A DNA stretch of 64,000 nucleotides from Agromyces sp. Soil535 (GCF_001428255.1 NZ_LMRW01000001.1:374504-438503), one strand, 5' to 3'; positions 55,119 to 63,567 are shown, counted from the stretch's first letter. Made by a program: numbers and translations. The notes: generated from the letters alone by a model not told the origin.

Positions 55119-55257
55119 GGGAGTTCCCTTTCCGCTTCGCCTCGAAGGCTTCTTGGGAACAACCGTACGAATGCGGCCCGACCGTCCGCGTCGAACATCT
55201 GCGCCAAATGTGCACCTCGAGCAGTGGTCCGAACGGACCACTGCTGTGCAGCCGCGG

Positions 55258-56880
55258 TCATGCGAGGTCGTGCTCGAACGCGAAGGCCGTCGCCGCGGAG
55301 CGGGACGTCACGCCGATCTTCCGGTAGATGTTGCTCAGGTGCCGTCGCACGGTGTGCTCGCTGATGACCAATGTCGAGGCGATGTCGCGATTCGACAGGC
55401 CACCGCCTATCAGTCGGAGCACCTCGATCTCCCGGTCGCTGAGTCCGCCCGGACTCGGTGCAGCCGGGTGCATGAGTGCGGCCGTGCGCTCGGCGTCTGG
55501 GCGAGCGCCGAGGCGATCGAAGACCGCCAGGGCGGCGTTGAACTCGAGCCGGGCGGTCTCCTCGTCGCCGGCCAGTCGGGCGGCATTGCCCGAGAGCACG
55601 TGGGTCTGCGCGGCCTCGTACGGCAGGTTCAACTGCTGGCAGGTCGCCGCGGCCTCGCGCAGGAGTGGCACTGCACCGTCGAGGTCGCCCCTTGCCAGCA
55701 GCAGGGAGCCGTGCGAGATCGCGAGCAGAGCCCAGATCATCCGACTGCCACTCGCAAGAGCCAGCTCGGCGAGCTCGCTCACCGAGTGCGCGGCGTTGTC
55801 GGGATCTCCCAGCTCGAGCTCGGCCTGCACGTCGGCCGCGAGCAGCCGTGCCCTGTCGATGGGAGTGTGCGACCCACCCTTGAGCGCCAGCCGCAGTTGG
55901 CTCGCGGCTCCTTGGGCGTCGTGCCGGGCGAGGCGGATGAGGGCCAGGCCGGGCTGCGGATCGTGGCCGATCCCGTGGGCGCGACGGAATGCCGCTTCCG
56001 CACCCGCATAGTCGCCCCGTCGGCGGCGGATCTCGCCCGCGATGTAGAGTCCCTCGGCGATGAGGTAGTCGCCGAAGGGGGCGAGCTCCTCGGTGGCGCG
56101 AATGGCGTCGTCCTCGGCGGAGCGCCACTCTCCACGCAGCGAGGCGACCTCGCAGCGGTGGAGCCGGCACACGCCCGGGTACCAACTTGCCTCGCCCTGC
56201 TGTTCGCACCAGTGCACCGCCATCTCGGTCCATTCGCGCGCGCGACTCACGTCGCCCGTGTCGTGGCAGTTCTTGAGCAGGAAGCAGTAGATCCATCCTG
56301 TGACGAAACGCGAGAGATCGCCGCCGACGGTCTCGACCATCGCCTCATCGAGCTGAGCCATGCCCCCGGCGATGTCGCCTGCGGCAACATGCATCCCTCC
56401 CAAGACGGCGAGCCCCCACGCCGTCAGATCACGGTCGCCGTGGGCGCGCCCGAGATCATAGGCGACCGTGGCCTCGGTGATGGCGTCGTCGATCCGTGAG
56501 GAGTGTCTCGCCCAGAGCGCAGCCGCGATGGCGACATATCCTCGCTCGACGGAGTCCGGCACCTCGAGGATGTGCCGGCGTGCGCAGCTCAACCACCCAC
56601 TCGCAGCCGCAGTCTCATCGAGTTCGAAATGGGCGTGGAAGAGCTTCCAGCTGACGCGCGCAGCACGCTCGTCGTCGCGTGCGTCGCGATACGCGGCATA
56701 CGCGCGCTGACGAGCTGCGATGGCCTCTCGAGGAAGCCCCATCCAGAACGCAGCGTCGGCGAGCTGTTCGAGGTCGTCAGGATCGAGGCGCGTGACATCT
56801 CGAGCCGAGAGTTCGTCATACCGCTCACGCCCGAACCGATCGCCGTGATCTCGTTCGTCCACAGCCACTCCGTGACTCAT
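55258..56880 (-). CDS. LuxR-family regulator with TPR-like N-terminus
   Basis: 540 residues. A long helical, TPR-like region (about 20-470) is followed by a LuxR/FixJ HTH at the C-terminus: LSDREIEVLRLIGGGLSNRDIASTLVISEHTVRRHLSNIYRKIGV. No AAA ATPase or receiver domain. ATG 56880 is preceded by GAGGTAC; longer upstream reading runs through the divergent PEBP gene and is rejected. It may control the redoxin pair next to it. Confidence 0.85.
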   Translation of the reverse strand: MSHGVAVDERDHGDRFGRERYDELSARDVTRLDPDDLEQLADAAFWMGLPREAIAARQRAYAAYRDARDDERAARVSWKLFHAHFELDETAAASGWLSCARRHILEVPDSVERGYVAIAAALWARHSSRIDDAITEATVAYDLGRAHGDRDLTAWGLAVLGGMHVAAGDIAGGMAQLDEAMVETVGGDLSRFVTGWIYCFLLKNCHDTGDVSRAREWTEMAVHWCEQQGEASWYPGVCRLHRCEVASLRGEWRSAEDDAIRATEELAPFGDYLIAEGLYIAGEIRRRRGDYAGAEAAFRRAHGIGHDPQPGLALIRLARHDAQGAASQLRLALKGGSHTPIDRARLLAADVQAELELGDPDNAAHSVSELAELALASGSRMIWALLAISHGSLLLARGDLDGAVPLLREAAATCQQLNLPYEAAQTHVLSGNAARLAGDEETARLEFNAALAVFDRLGARPDAERTAALMHPAAPSPGGLSDREIEVLRLIGGGLSNRDIASTLVISEHTVRRHLSNIYRKIGVTSRSAATAFAFEHDLA

Positions 56881-56994
56881 GTACCGTACCTCGAGCGTAG
56901 CGCCGCTCCCGCCCGTCGTGGCCGACGCCCCGCGCCGATCGTGCGCGCAGCGCGACCCGCGCGTCAAGGGGGTCCGGCGCGCCCTGTCCCGTCG

Positions 56995-57000
56995 TAGGCT
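56995..57000 (+). promoter_or_regulatory. possible -10 box of the PEBP gene
   Basis: TAGGCT, 39 bases before ATG 57040; this gene has a leader with GAGGAGG. Confidence 0.4.
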
Positions 57001-57039
57001 GGCGGCGAACGCAGACGACCACCCCTGAGGAGGATCGCG

Positions 57040-57576
57040 ATGCTCGACGTCGACCCCTACGAGGCGCTGCAGCGGTTGCGGCCCGTCGGCACGTTCACGG
57101 TGACGAGCACCGACGTGCAGGACGGCGCCCCGCTCGCCCGGCCCCAGTGGAGCTTCGCCGCCGGCGGCGTGGACCGCTCGCCCCAGTTGTCCTGGTCGGG
57201 ATACCCGGCGGCGACGCGGAGTTTCGCCCTCACCTGCCTCGACCCCGACGCGCCATCCGGGTCGGGCTGGTGGCACTGGTCGGTGGCCAACATCCCCCTC
57301 TCGGTGACGAGCCTCGAGGCGGGGGCGGGCGGCCCCGGAGGTCCGCCGCTTCCGCGGGGTGCGCTCGTGCTCCGCAACGAGGACGGCGGACGCGGCTTCA
57401 TCGGCGCCGCCCCACCACGAGGCACCGGCGTGCACCGGTACCTCTTCGTCGTGCACGCGCTCGACGTGCCGGGTTTGGAAATCGACGCGGATGCCTCGCC
57501 GGCTGCACTCGGCTCGCGCTGCTTCTTCCACGGCATCGCGCGTGGCATCCTCTTGGGCACGGCATCGCGCGACTGA
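57040..57576 (+). CDS. PEBP-family protein (YbhB/YbcL, Raf-kinase-inhibitor-like)
   Basis: 178 residues with the ligand-binding signature LDPDAPSGSGWWHW and the GVHRYLFVVHALD strand. Phosphatidylethanolamine-binding-protein family; bacterial function uncertain. Strong ribosome-binding site GAGGAGG. Confidence 0.9.
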   Translation: MLDVDPYEALQRLRPVGTFTVTSTDVQDGAPLARPQWSFAAGGVDRSPQLSWSGYPAATRSFALTCLDPDAPSGSGWWHWSVANIPLSVTSLEAGAGGPGGPPLPRGALVLRNEDGGRGFIGAAPPRGTGVHRYLFVVHALDVPGLEIDADASPAALGSRCFFHGIARGILLGTASRD

Positions 57577-57730
57577 ATGACGAGGTGACATCGCAGAGGT
57601 CGAGCTCGGGCCGCGCACCTGGTGAAGTGGTAGGTCCCCAGTTCACTGACCCTGGTTGGCGTCCTGTATGGGATACGGGCCAGTAGGTCTAGGGCCACGG
57701 GTGAGCGAGCTCCGACTGAGCCCGGGGTCG

Positions 57731-58348
57731 CTACCCCACGCCGGTAGGGCCGCCGATCGCTGCCGGACCCGACGGGGTTGAGAATGTCGCGGCGAGACCC
57801 GAGTCGCCTGGCCTGACGGAGACGGGGCCCACCACGTCGGCCACGAGCAGGCGAAGCGCCGCCACGTCGGGAGTGGAGATGCTCAGCGTGTCCAGACGAA
57901 TCCCCTTGTCGAGCAGGAACGTTGCCGGCGGCGGAGTGCGCCAGAGGATGCGTGACGGCGCGATCCCGCCCAGCGGCATACGACCATCTGGCGCGACCGT
58001 GAGCGCCCACCGGTTGCTCCCCCGACTCAACTCCATCACGTGCCGCTCCCCGGCGAACGATGGGACGCGCACCACCCAGTGCACCAACGCGGGACCCCCG
58101 GCGAGCCGCGCGCGCATGGCCGCGGTGTCGAGCTCGAACCATCGCGCCCGGCCCGGCGCGGGTGCCTGGGGGTCGACGGCGATGACCTCGAGGTAGCAGT
58201 CCGGGCCGAGGGAGAGGACGCAGTTGTGCGTGCCGAAGACCTCGTGCCTCCCACCGGCGTCCATCGCCACGCCGAGGCGCTCCTCGACCCACCGGGCGCA
58301 CTCGGCGAGGTCGGCGGCCGCTACGACAAGATGGTCGAGCTCGCTCAC
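57731..58348 (-). CDS. VOC / glyoxalase-like domain protein
   Basis: 205 residues: ELDHLVVAAADLAECARWVEERLG with the metal His of the first beta-alpha-beta unit, CVLSLGPDCYLEVIAVDP, and a second half ending GPTGVG. Belongs to the glyoxalase-like type with an unassigned reaction. GTG start 7 bases after TAGGCT. Confidence 0.8.
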   Translation of the reverse strand: MSELDHLVVAAADLAECARWVEERLGVAMDAGGRHEVFGTHNCVLSLGPDCYLEVIAVDPQAPAPGRARWFELDTAAMRARLAGGPALVHWVVRVPSFAGERHVMELSRGSNRWALTVAPDGRMPLGGIAPSRILWRTPPPATFLLDKGIRLDTLSISTPDVAALRLLVADVVGPVSVRPGDSGLAATFSTPSGPAAIGGPTGVG

Positions 58349-58361
58349 GATCGCCAGCCTA
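58349..58361 (-). promoter_or_regulatory. leaderless-type promoter of the VOC gene
   Basis: On the minus strand TAGGCT, 7 bases, then GTG at 58348. Confidence 0.45.
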
Positions 58362-58508
58362 GGCCTTGATACCGCCGGTGCGAATGCGCTCGAAACTGCC
58401 CCGCTCGACTGTGCCGGCTCGTCCTCCACGGCGTCGACCCTTGCTGATCGCCGCACGGATGCCGCGGCCGGCCGCTCGGCGGTGCGCCGCTACTGGAGGG
58501 TTCCCAGG

Positions 58509-58856
58509 TCAAGCGAGCTTGTTGATGAGTTCGACCAACTCGTCGACGCGGTACCCGTGACGACGCGCGAATGCGACGAGTTCCCGCGCCTTCTGGACGA
58601 CGGCGCCCTGCGCCGGTGTGCCGGCAACCGAGATGCCGCGGCCACGGCGGAACTCGAGCAGGCCCTCTTCTCGCAGCAGCCGCAGCGCCCGCAGCACGGT
58701 GTTCGTGTTGACCCCGAGCACGGCCGCGAGGTCCTTCGCCGGTGGGAGCCGCTCACCCGGCTCGGCCTCGCCCTCGGCGATCGCTCGACGGATCTCCGCG
58801 GCGACTTGCTCGTAGAGGTCGGTCGGTTCGGCTCGATCGACCTTGACAGGAATCAT
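58509..58856 (-). CDS. GntR-family regulator, YtrA subgroup
   Basis: 115 residues: a short GntR winged helix (LYEQVAAEIRRAIAEGEAEPGERLPP, then LAAVLGVNTNTVLRALRLLREEGLL) plus about 40 residues, the length of the YtrA subgroup that controls small membrane or ABC operons. It is divergent from a tiny gene, with an operator-like palindrome over both promoters. Confidence 0.85.
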   Translation of the reverse strand: MIPVKVDRAEPTDLYEQVAAEIRRAIAEGEAEPGERLPPAKDLAAVLGVNTNTVLRALRLLREEGLLEFRRGRGISVAGTPAQGAVVQKARELVAFARRHGYRVDELVELINKLA

Positions 58857-58875
58857 GATGCTAGTGATAATAGCA
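58843..58875 (+). promoter_or_regulatory. near-consensus promoter with GntR operator
   Basis: TTGACA (58843-58848), 17 bases, GATAAT (58866-58871): the best sigma-70-type promoter in the window. TGCTA-7-TAGCA (58859-58875) covers its -10 box, and on the other strand covers TATTAT of the GntR gene. Repression of both directions by the GntR protein is the obvious model. Confidence 0.75.
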
Positions 58876-58895
58876 CCAACGTCGAAGGTGTACCG

Positions 58896-58976
58896 ATGAT
58901 CGTCACGACTCCGCTTCGTAAGCCAGCTTCCGCCCCGTCCGTGTTCGACGAGGCTGTCGCGAAGGTCATCCGCTAG
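58896..58976 (+). CDS. 26-residue small protein under the GntR-controlled promoter
   Basis: ATG follows GAAGG by 7 bases and the strong promoter by about 25. The peptide starts MIVTTPLRKPASAPS and ends FDEAVAKVIR. Too short for a known domain and without a membrane segment. It is 26 bases upstream of the next gene, so it may be the first gene of an operon, a leader peptide, or the leftover N-terminus of a lost target gene. Confidence 0.55.
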   Translation: MIVTTPLRKPASAPSVFDEAVAKVIR

Positions 58977-59002
58977 CTCTTATCGGCAGAGGAGCAGGAA
59001 CC

Positions 59003-59911
59003 ATGGCCGTCACCGAAGCGCCGTATCAGGCCGACTCCACCGATTCCGACTCGTCGTTCCAGCCGGATCCCGGTGAGGCCCTCATCGAGGAGGCTCGGCA
59101 GCGTGCCCGGGCACGGCGCAGGCGCTACCGGGGAGTCGGCATCCTCGTGTCGATCGCCGCCGTCGCCGCGATCGCCGCCACCGTGGCCGTCATGGGTTCC
59201 GGCCCATCGTCGGTCGACCGGCCCGTCCTCGATTCCCCGGCAGGTGCCGGTGCTCCGGTCGCCGACCCGCCGGACGCGGATGCCACGCTCGTCGCGTCCT
59301 GGGGTCAATTCCACGCGGGGTGGGTCCTGGTCTACGGCGACGGACGGGTCATCCGGTACCCTGACTACGCCGGGGCGGGCATGGCCGTCGTCGACAGGAG
59401 CCGGTACGCAGCGATCGTCGAGCGCCGCCTCACGCCGGCGGGCCTCGAGCTCGTGCGGTCGGGAGCCCTCGTGGTGAGCCAGCTCATGTGGGCCAAGATT
59501 GTGCAGGACGACGTCTGGGCGGAGGCAGAGTGGCGACCGTACGTACCGGCCGAATACGCCGTCTGCCACGCGGACTGGACGACGACGCCCCCCTACCGAT
59601 GGGCGGATGCGTCGAGCGTCTTCGCTGAGCTTCCGCCCGAGGCTCGAACGCTCCTGCGCGACCGCGAACGGCAGTACACGGCGGTCTCCTTCGCTCCGGC
59701 ATTCGAACCCTCCGAACTCGAGGGACCGGTCGGGTGCTTCGCGCTCACCACCGACGAGGCCGACCGCCTGGTCGAGGTCAGCTATCAGCCCGATCTCCGC
59801 CGCATCCGTGCCGAAGGGGACGGCCTCCGGTTCGTCGGCGAGCGACGCGTGGTCGAGATGTGGATCACACCCGTCATGCCGCACGGCGAGTTCGTGCTCG
59901 GGGGAGGCTGA
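59003..59911 (+). CDS. hypothetical single-pass membrane protein
   Basis: 302 residues: acidic N-terminus, basic RQRARARRRR stretch, one membrane helix (GILVSIAAVAAIAATVAVMG, about 46-66), then an extracytoplasmic domain with WGQFHAGWVLVYGDGRVIRYP. The layout recalls lipid-anchored or anti-sigma-like proteins but no family is assigned. AGGAG before ATG. Likely co-transcribed with the 26-residue gene from the GntR-controlled promoter. Confidence 0.65.
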   Translation: MAVTEAPYQADSTDSDSSFQPDPGEALIEEARQRARARRRRYRGVGILVSIAAVAAIAATVAVMGSGPSSVDRPVLDSPAGAGAPVADPPDADATLVASWGQFHAGWVLVYGDGRVIRYPDYAGAGMAVVDRSRYAAIVERRLTPAGLELVRSGALVVSQLMWAKIVQDDVWAEAEWRPYVPAEYAVCHADWTTTPPYRWADASSVFAELPPEARTLLRDRERQYTAVSFAPAFEPSELEGPVGCFALTTDEADRLVEVSYQPDLRRIRAEGDGLRFVGERRVVEMWITPVMPHGEFVLGGG

Positions 59912-59954
59912 GGCTGCACGATCCCGCCGACGACGGGCAGGCGGCGAGACGGAG

Positions 59955-60180
59955 ACGAGCCCGTCGCGTCCGAGCGCAATGTTCCACTCGTCGAGCAGCT
60001 GTTGTGGCGCTCGACCGAACCGCTCCACGCAGGTCGCTTGCCAGCCATAGCGGGGATCAGTCGCGTACTCGAGGAAAAGCCGCAGGCTGACCGAGGGTTT
60101 CACCCTTCACGAAGCGGGATCGTTGCCGGGTGCCCCAGCCTTCGAGCATGGCGTCGAGTAGGCGGTCGACGCATGGACGC
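59955..60180 (-). pseudogene. tyrosine-recombinase (integrase) N-terminal remnant
   Basis: Reading leftward, one frame gives RLLDAMLEGWGTRQRSRFVKG and, after an internal loss and frame change near 60100, the other gives SLRLFLEYATDPRYGW, then CVERFGRAPQQLLDEWN. Both are parts of the core-binding domain of site-specific tyrosine recombinases found in Actinobacteria (recognised from memory). The catalytic domain is gone. Confidence 0.6.
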
Positions 60181-60231
60181 GAGCGAGCGGAGACATCGGC
60201 CGCGGCGCGCGACGGGCGGTGAGCCCGACCT

Positions 60232-60870
60232 TCAGTGCTTGTTGCCGCTGAGCGCGAGCACCCCGCCGAGGCCGATCATCATGACCCCGCCGGTCGCGGC
60301 GAGGTGCGAAGCACGCTTCGGCGAGCGGGCGAACCAGTTGCGTGCGGCGCTCGCCGCGAGCGCCCAAATCGAGTCGCATGCGAGCGCCAGCGCGATGAAC
60401 ACCACGCCGAGCTCGAAGAGCTGCAGTGGGATGGACCCGGCGTGGAAGTCGACGAACTGCGGCAGCACGGCGACGAAGAACGCGATCGTCTTGGGGTTCG
60501 TGACCCCGACGATGAAGCCCTCGCTGAGCTGGCGCCAGTGCGAGCGCGGGGCGACGTCGCCGTTCACGGCCGCCGCGGCATCCGCTCGATGACGGATCGT
60601 CTGCACGCCGAGGTAGACGAGGTAGAGCGCGCCGGCGAACTTGATGATCGTGAAGATCACGACCGACTGCGCGACGATCGCGCCGACCCCGAGCGCGACG
60701 GCGGTCACGAGCGGGATCATGCCGATGGCGTTGCCGATCACGCTCAACAGGCCGCCGAGGCGCCCGAGCGCGAGTGAGCGCCCGATCACGAACAGCACGC
60801 TCGGGCCGGGGATGACGATGAGCACGATCGAGGCGACGACGAATGCCCACAGGTTCTCGACGGGGACCAT
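60232..60870 (-). CDS. LysE/RhtB-family exporter
   Basis: 212 residues with six membrane helices. IVLIVIPGPSVLFVIGRSLALGRLGG is the family opening, LYLVYLGVQTIR and GVTNPKTIAFFVAVLPQF the usual motifs. Exports amino acids or related metabolites. Divergent from a MarR gene with a palindromic operator between. Confidence 0.9.
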   Translation of the reverse strand: MVPVENLWAFVVASIVLIVIPGPSVLFVIGRSLALGRLGGLLSVIGNAIGMIPLVTAVALGVGAIVAQSVVIFTIIKFAGALYLVYLGVQTIRHRADAAAAVNGDVAPRSHWRQLSEGFIVGVTNPKTIAFFVAVLPQFVDFHAGSIPLQLFELGVVFIALALACDSIWALAASAARNWFARSPKRASHLAATGGVMMIGLGGVLALSGNKH

Positions 60871-60903
60871 CCGTGCATGGTACTCCCCGCCGCTTGCGTT
60901 TCC

Positions 60904-60927
60904 ATAAGGCGTTATATAACCTGTTAT
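60904..60927. promoter_or_regulatory. palindromic operator between lysE-like and marR genes
   Basis: Core GTTATATAAC (60911-60920) is a perfect palindrome inside a 24-base imperfect one (ATAAGGCGTTAT / ATAACCTGTTAT). AT-rich -10-like TATAAC lies within it on both strands. Likely bound by the adjacent MarR protein. Confidence 0.65.
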
Positions 60928-60949
60928 GGGATGCGAACAAGGAGGACCG

Positions 60950-61510
60950 ATGGTCGACAACGTCGTGGAGCAGCTCGGACACCTCGCCCTGGGTACGCGG
61001 CTCAAGCGCATCGGCGAACGACTGCAGGCCGAGACCACGCGGTTCATCGAGGCGAGCGGCCTGCCCGTGCCGGCGAGCCAGTTCCCGCTCCTCGCCGCGC
61101 TCGACCGCCCTGGCGGACTGACGGTAGGCGAGCTCGCCGAGGCCGTGGGCGTGAGCCAGCCCGGCGTGACGCGCAGCGTCGCCCGGCTCGCCGAACTCGG
61201 GCTGATCACGGTGACGCACGAATCGGCCGACCGGCGGCGGCGCTCCGTGCGGCTCACCACGGCGGGGGACGACGTGGTGGCGAGGGCGCGAGCCGACGTG
61301 TGGCCGCACGTCGAGGCGGCGGTGGTCGAGGCGTGCGACGGACTCGATGGCGCGTTGCTCGGGCAGCTCGCGGAGCTGGAGGCGCGGCTCGATCGCGAGC
61401 CGCTCGACCGGCGCGCGGCACGCGACGCGGCCGGGCACCGAGTCGGCAGGCACGAGGCGACCGCGCACAAGGCGACCGCGCACCGAGCTGCAGCGGAGGC
61501 GGCACGATGA
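60950..61510 (+). CDS. MarR-family transcriptional regulator
   Basis: 186 residues: winged helix with LTVGELAEAVGVSQPGVTRSVARL and wing ESADRRRR; Ala/His-rich tail (HKATAHRAAAEAAR). GGAGG 5 bases before ATG 60950 decides the start. ATGA overlap with the GNAT gene. Probable repressor of the divergent LysE exporter and of its own operon. Confidence 0.88.
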   Translation: MVDNVVEQLGHLALGTRLKRIGERLQAETTRFIEASGLPVPASQFPLLAALDRPGGLTVGELAEAVGVSQPGVTRSVARLAELGLITVTHESADRRRRSVRLTTAGDDVVARARADVWPHVEAAVVEACDGLDGALLGQLAELEARLDREPLDRRAARDAAGHRVGRHEATAHKATAHRAAAEAAR

Positions 61511-62190
61511 TGCGGCATCCGCTCGACCGTCCCGTCTGGAGCGCCCTCACGACCCGGCAGCGCGACCTCGCGCTCGGTGACGACCTCGCCCGGCGGTTCG
61601 ACCCCGAGATCGGGCCGTTCGCGGCCGTCGCCCACGACGACCCCGCGCACCTCGCGCGGCTGGCTGCGCTCATCGCCGCGCACGGGCCCGTCGTGCTGCT
61701 CCAGCGCGACGCGATCCCTGTGCCTGCGGGCACCACGGCACGGCTCAGCGCCTCGGGCGTGCAGCTCGTGCTCGACCGACTCCCCGCCGTGCCCGCGACC
61801 GCCGAGATGGTGCCGCTCGGTCCCGCCGACGCCGCCGAGATGGTGGCGCTCGCGAAGCTCACCGAGCCCGGGCCGTTCGCGGCGCGCACGCCCGAGCTCG
61901 GCGGGTTCCTCGGCGTGCGCGACGACGACGGCCGGCTCGTCGCCATGGCGGGCGAGCGCATGCGGCCCGAGGGCTATACGGAGGTGAGCGGGGTGTGCAC
62001 GCACCCCGCTCACCGCGGGCACGGGTACGCGGCGATGCTCTCCGCGGCCGTCGCCGACCGGATCCTCGCGCGCGGCGAGACGCCGTTCCTGCACGCGTAC
62101 ACGTCGAACCGCGCGGCCGTCGCGCTCTACGAGCGGCTCGGATTCGTGCTGCGTACGCCCGTCGAGGTGCTCGCGCTCGTCGCGAGCTGA
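61507..62190 (+). CDS. GNAT-family N-acetyltransferase (FR47-like)
   Basis: 227 residues. The C-terminal GNAT domain shows VSGVCTHPAHRGHGYAAML (acetyl-CoA loop RGHGYA) and NRAAVALYERLGF. The first 95 residues are the variable half of FR47-like proteins. Co-translated with the MarR gene. Could modify the same compound that LysE exports (inference). Confidence 0.85.
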   Translation: MMRHPLDRPVWSALTTRQRDLALGDDLARRFDPEIGPFAAVAHDDPAHLARLAALIAAHGPVVLLQRDAIPVPAGTTARLSASGVQLVLDRLPAVPATAEMVPLGPADAAEMVALAKLTEPGPFAARTPELGGFLGVRDDDGRLVAMAGERMRPEGYTEVSGVCTHPAHRGHGYAAMLSAAVADRILARGETPFLHAYTSNRAAVALYERLGFVLRTPVEVLALVAS

Positions 62191-62280
62191 CCCCGGCATC
62201 CGCTCGAACGCGGCACCCGAAGCTGCGGACGACTGGCTCCTCCTCGCACGGGAGGCTACGCCGCGGGCCCGGGATGCCGC

Positions 62281-62292
62281 TACGGTGGCCTC
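62281..62292 (+). promoter_or_regulatory. leaderless-type promoter of the hydratase/hydrolase gene
   Basis: TACGGT, 6 bases, then GTG at 62293. Confidence 0.5.
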
Positions 62293-63435
62293 GTGAGCGA
62301 CCAGATCTCCGCGAGCGTCGCCGATGGACTCGGCCACGTCACGCTCGACCGCCCTCAGGCGCTCAACGCCCTGAGCTACGAGATGATCCGCGAGCTCACC
62401 GACGTCTTCGAGGCGTGGAGGGACGACTCCGAAGTCGGGGTCGTGGTGCTGGACGGCGCGGGGGAGCGGGGCTTCTCGGCAGGCGGCGACATCCGCGAGC
62501 TCTACGACTACGCGGCGGACGGCAACGCCGCCGAGGCTCGCGAGTTCTTCCGCGCGGAGTATCGGCTCGACGCCATGATCGCGCGCTACCCGAAGCCGGT
62601 CGTCGCGATCATGGACGGCATCACCATGGGCGGCGGCATCGGCCTCGCCGGGCACGCGGCGATCCGGGTGGTCACCGAGCGGTCGCGGGTCGCGATGCCC
62701 GAGACACGCATCGGATTCACGCCCGACGTGGGCGGCTCGTGGCTGCTCTCGCGCGCTCCGGGCGAGCTCGGCGTGCACCTCGCCCTGAACTCCCGCACGA
62801 TGGATGCCGCCGACGCGCTGCATGCCGGGTTCGCGGATGCGTTCGTGCCGTCCGAGCAGTTGCCGCACCTCGTGCAGGCGCTCGCCGAGCGCGCCGACCC
62901 CGGCAGCCCGGCCGAGATCGTGATGCTTTTCGACGAGACGCCCGGCCCCTCCGCGCTCGCGCTCGCACGCGACTGGGTCGACGCCTGCTATTCGGCCCCG
63001 ACGGTTGCCGGGATCATCACGCGGCTGCGCGCGTTCGCCGAGGGTCGAGCGACGGCGCCGACTGCAGGTGGCGCGTCGAGTTCGTTCCCGCTGCATCCGC
63101 TCGACCCCGCCGCATCCGCGTACGCCGCAGCTGCCGCCGACGAGCTCGAGACCCTCTCGCCGACGGCCCTCACCGTCACCCTCGAGTCGGTGCGGCGCGC
63201 CCGCACGCTCCCGAGCCTCGAGGACGCACTGGAGCAGGAGTTCCGACTGGTCTCGTGGTTCATCGAGCAGCACGACCTGCGCGAGGGCATCCGCGCGCAG
63301 GTCATCGACAAGGACCGCGCGCCCAAGTGGAGCCCCGCCACACTCGATGGCGTCGACCCCGGACTCGCCGCGCACGTGATCGACACGCAGGTGCACGATC
63401 CGGTCTGGCCCGACCGCGCCGCATCTGCGGGTTGA
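62293..63435 (+). CDS. enoyl-CoA hydratase/isomerase family, 3-hydroxyisobutyryl-CoA hydrolase-like
   Basis: 380 residues, longer than simple enoyl-CoA hydratases and matching 3-hydroxyisobutyryl-CoA hydrolases of valine catabolism. Motifs: GFSAGGDIRELYDY (oxyanion hole), MDGITMGGGIGLAGH and MPETRIGFTPDVGGSWLLSR. The last codons, A-S-A-G then TGA, run into a dispersed repeat that supplies the stop. Confidence 0.85.
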   Translation: MSDQISASVADGLGHVTLDRPQALNALSYEMIRELTDVFEAWRDDSEVGVVVLDGAGERGFSAGGDIRELYDYAADGNAAEAREFFRAEYRLDAMIARYPKPVVAIMDGITMGGGIGLAGHAAIRVVTERSRVAMPETRIGFTPDVGGSWLLSRAPGELGVHLALNSRTMDAADALHAGFADAFVPSEQLPHLVQALAERADPGSPAEIVMLFDETPGPSALALARDWVDACYSAPTVAGIITRLRAFAEGRATAPTAGGASSSFPLHPLDPAASAYAAAAADELETLSPTALTVTLESVRRARTLPSLEDALEQEFRLVSWFIEQHDLREGIRAQVIDKDRAPKWSPATLDGVDPGLAAHVIDTQVHDPVWPDRAASAG

Positions 63436-63567
63436 GGACCGGGTTGAGGAGCGCCGAAGGCGCGTCTCGAAACCCTGCGTCTCGAAACCCTGCGTCTCGA
63501 AACCCTGCCTCTCGAAACCGCCTGCACGGGCGGGTTTCGAGACGCCGCTTCGCGGCTCCTCAACCCA
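63423..63567. repeat. composite dispersed repeat with 15-base tandem copies
   Basis: GCGGGTTGAGG at the gene end, then GGGTTGAGGAGCGCC, four tandem 15-base units GCGTCTCGAAACCCT (63462-63521, last one variant), and an inverted GGTTTCGAGACG...CTCCTCAACCC half. The ends form a long hairpin. Confidence 0.85.

Noticed and set aside
55258-57618. LuxR gene extended upstream to 786 codons
   Set aside because: The extension is antisense to the PEBP gene; ATG 56880 has a proper context.
57577-57730. Possible tRNA-like or attachment sequence in the PEBP-VOC gap
   Set aside because: No cloverleaf, T-loop GGTTCGAATC or direct repeat could be made out; left as a plain gap.
58973-60103. 376-codon minus-strand frame opposite the single-pass membrane protein
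   Set aside because: Only its first 50 or so codons match anything (integrase remnant); the remainder is antisense to a gene with good codon use and a Shine-Dalgarno sequence.
63423-63567. CRISPR-like array
   Set aside because: The 15-base units are directly adjacent without spacers and belong to the dispersed palindromic repeat.
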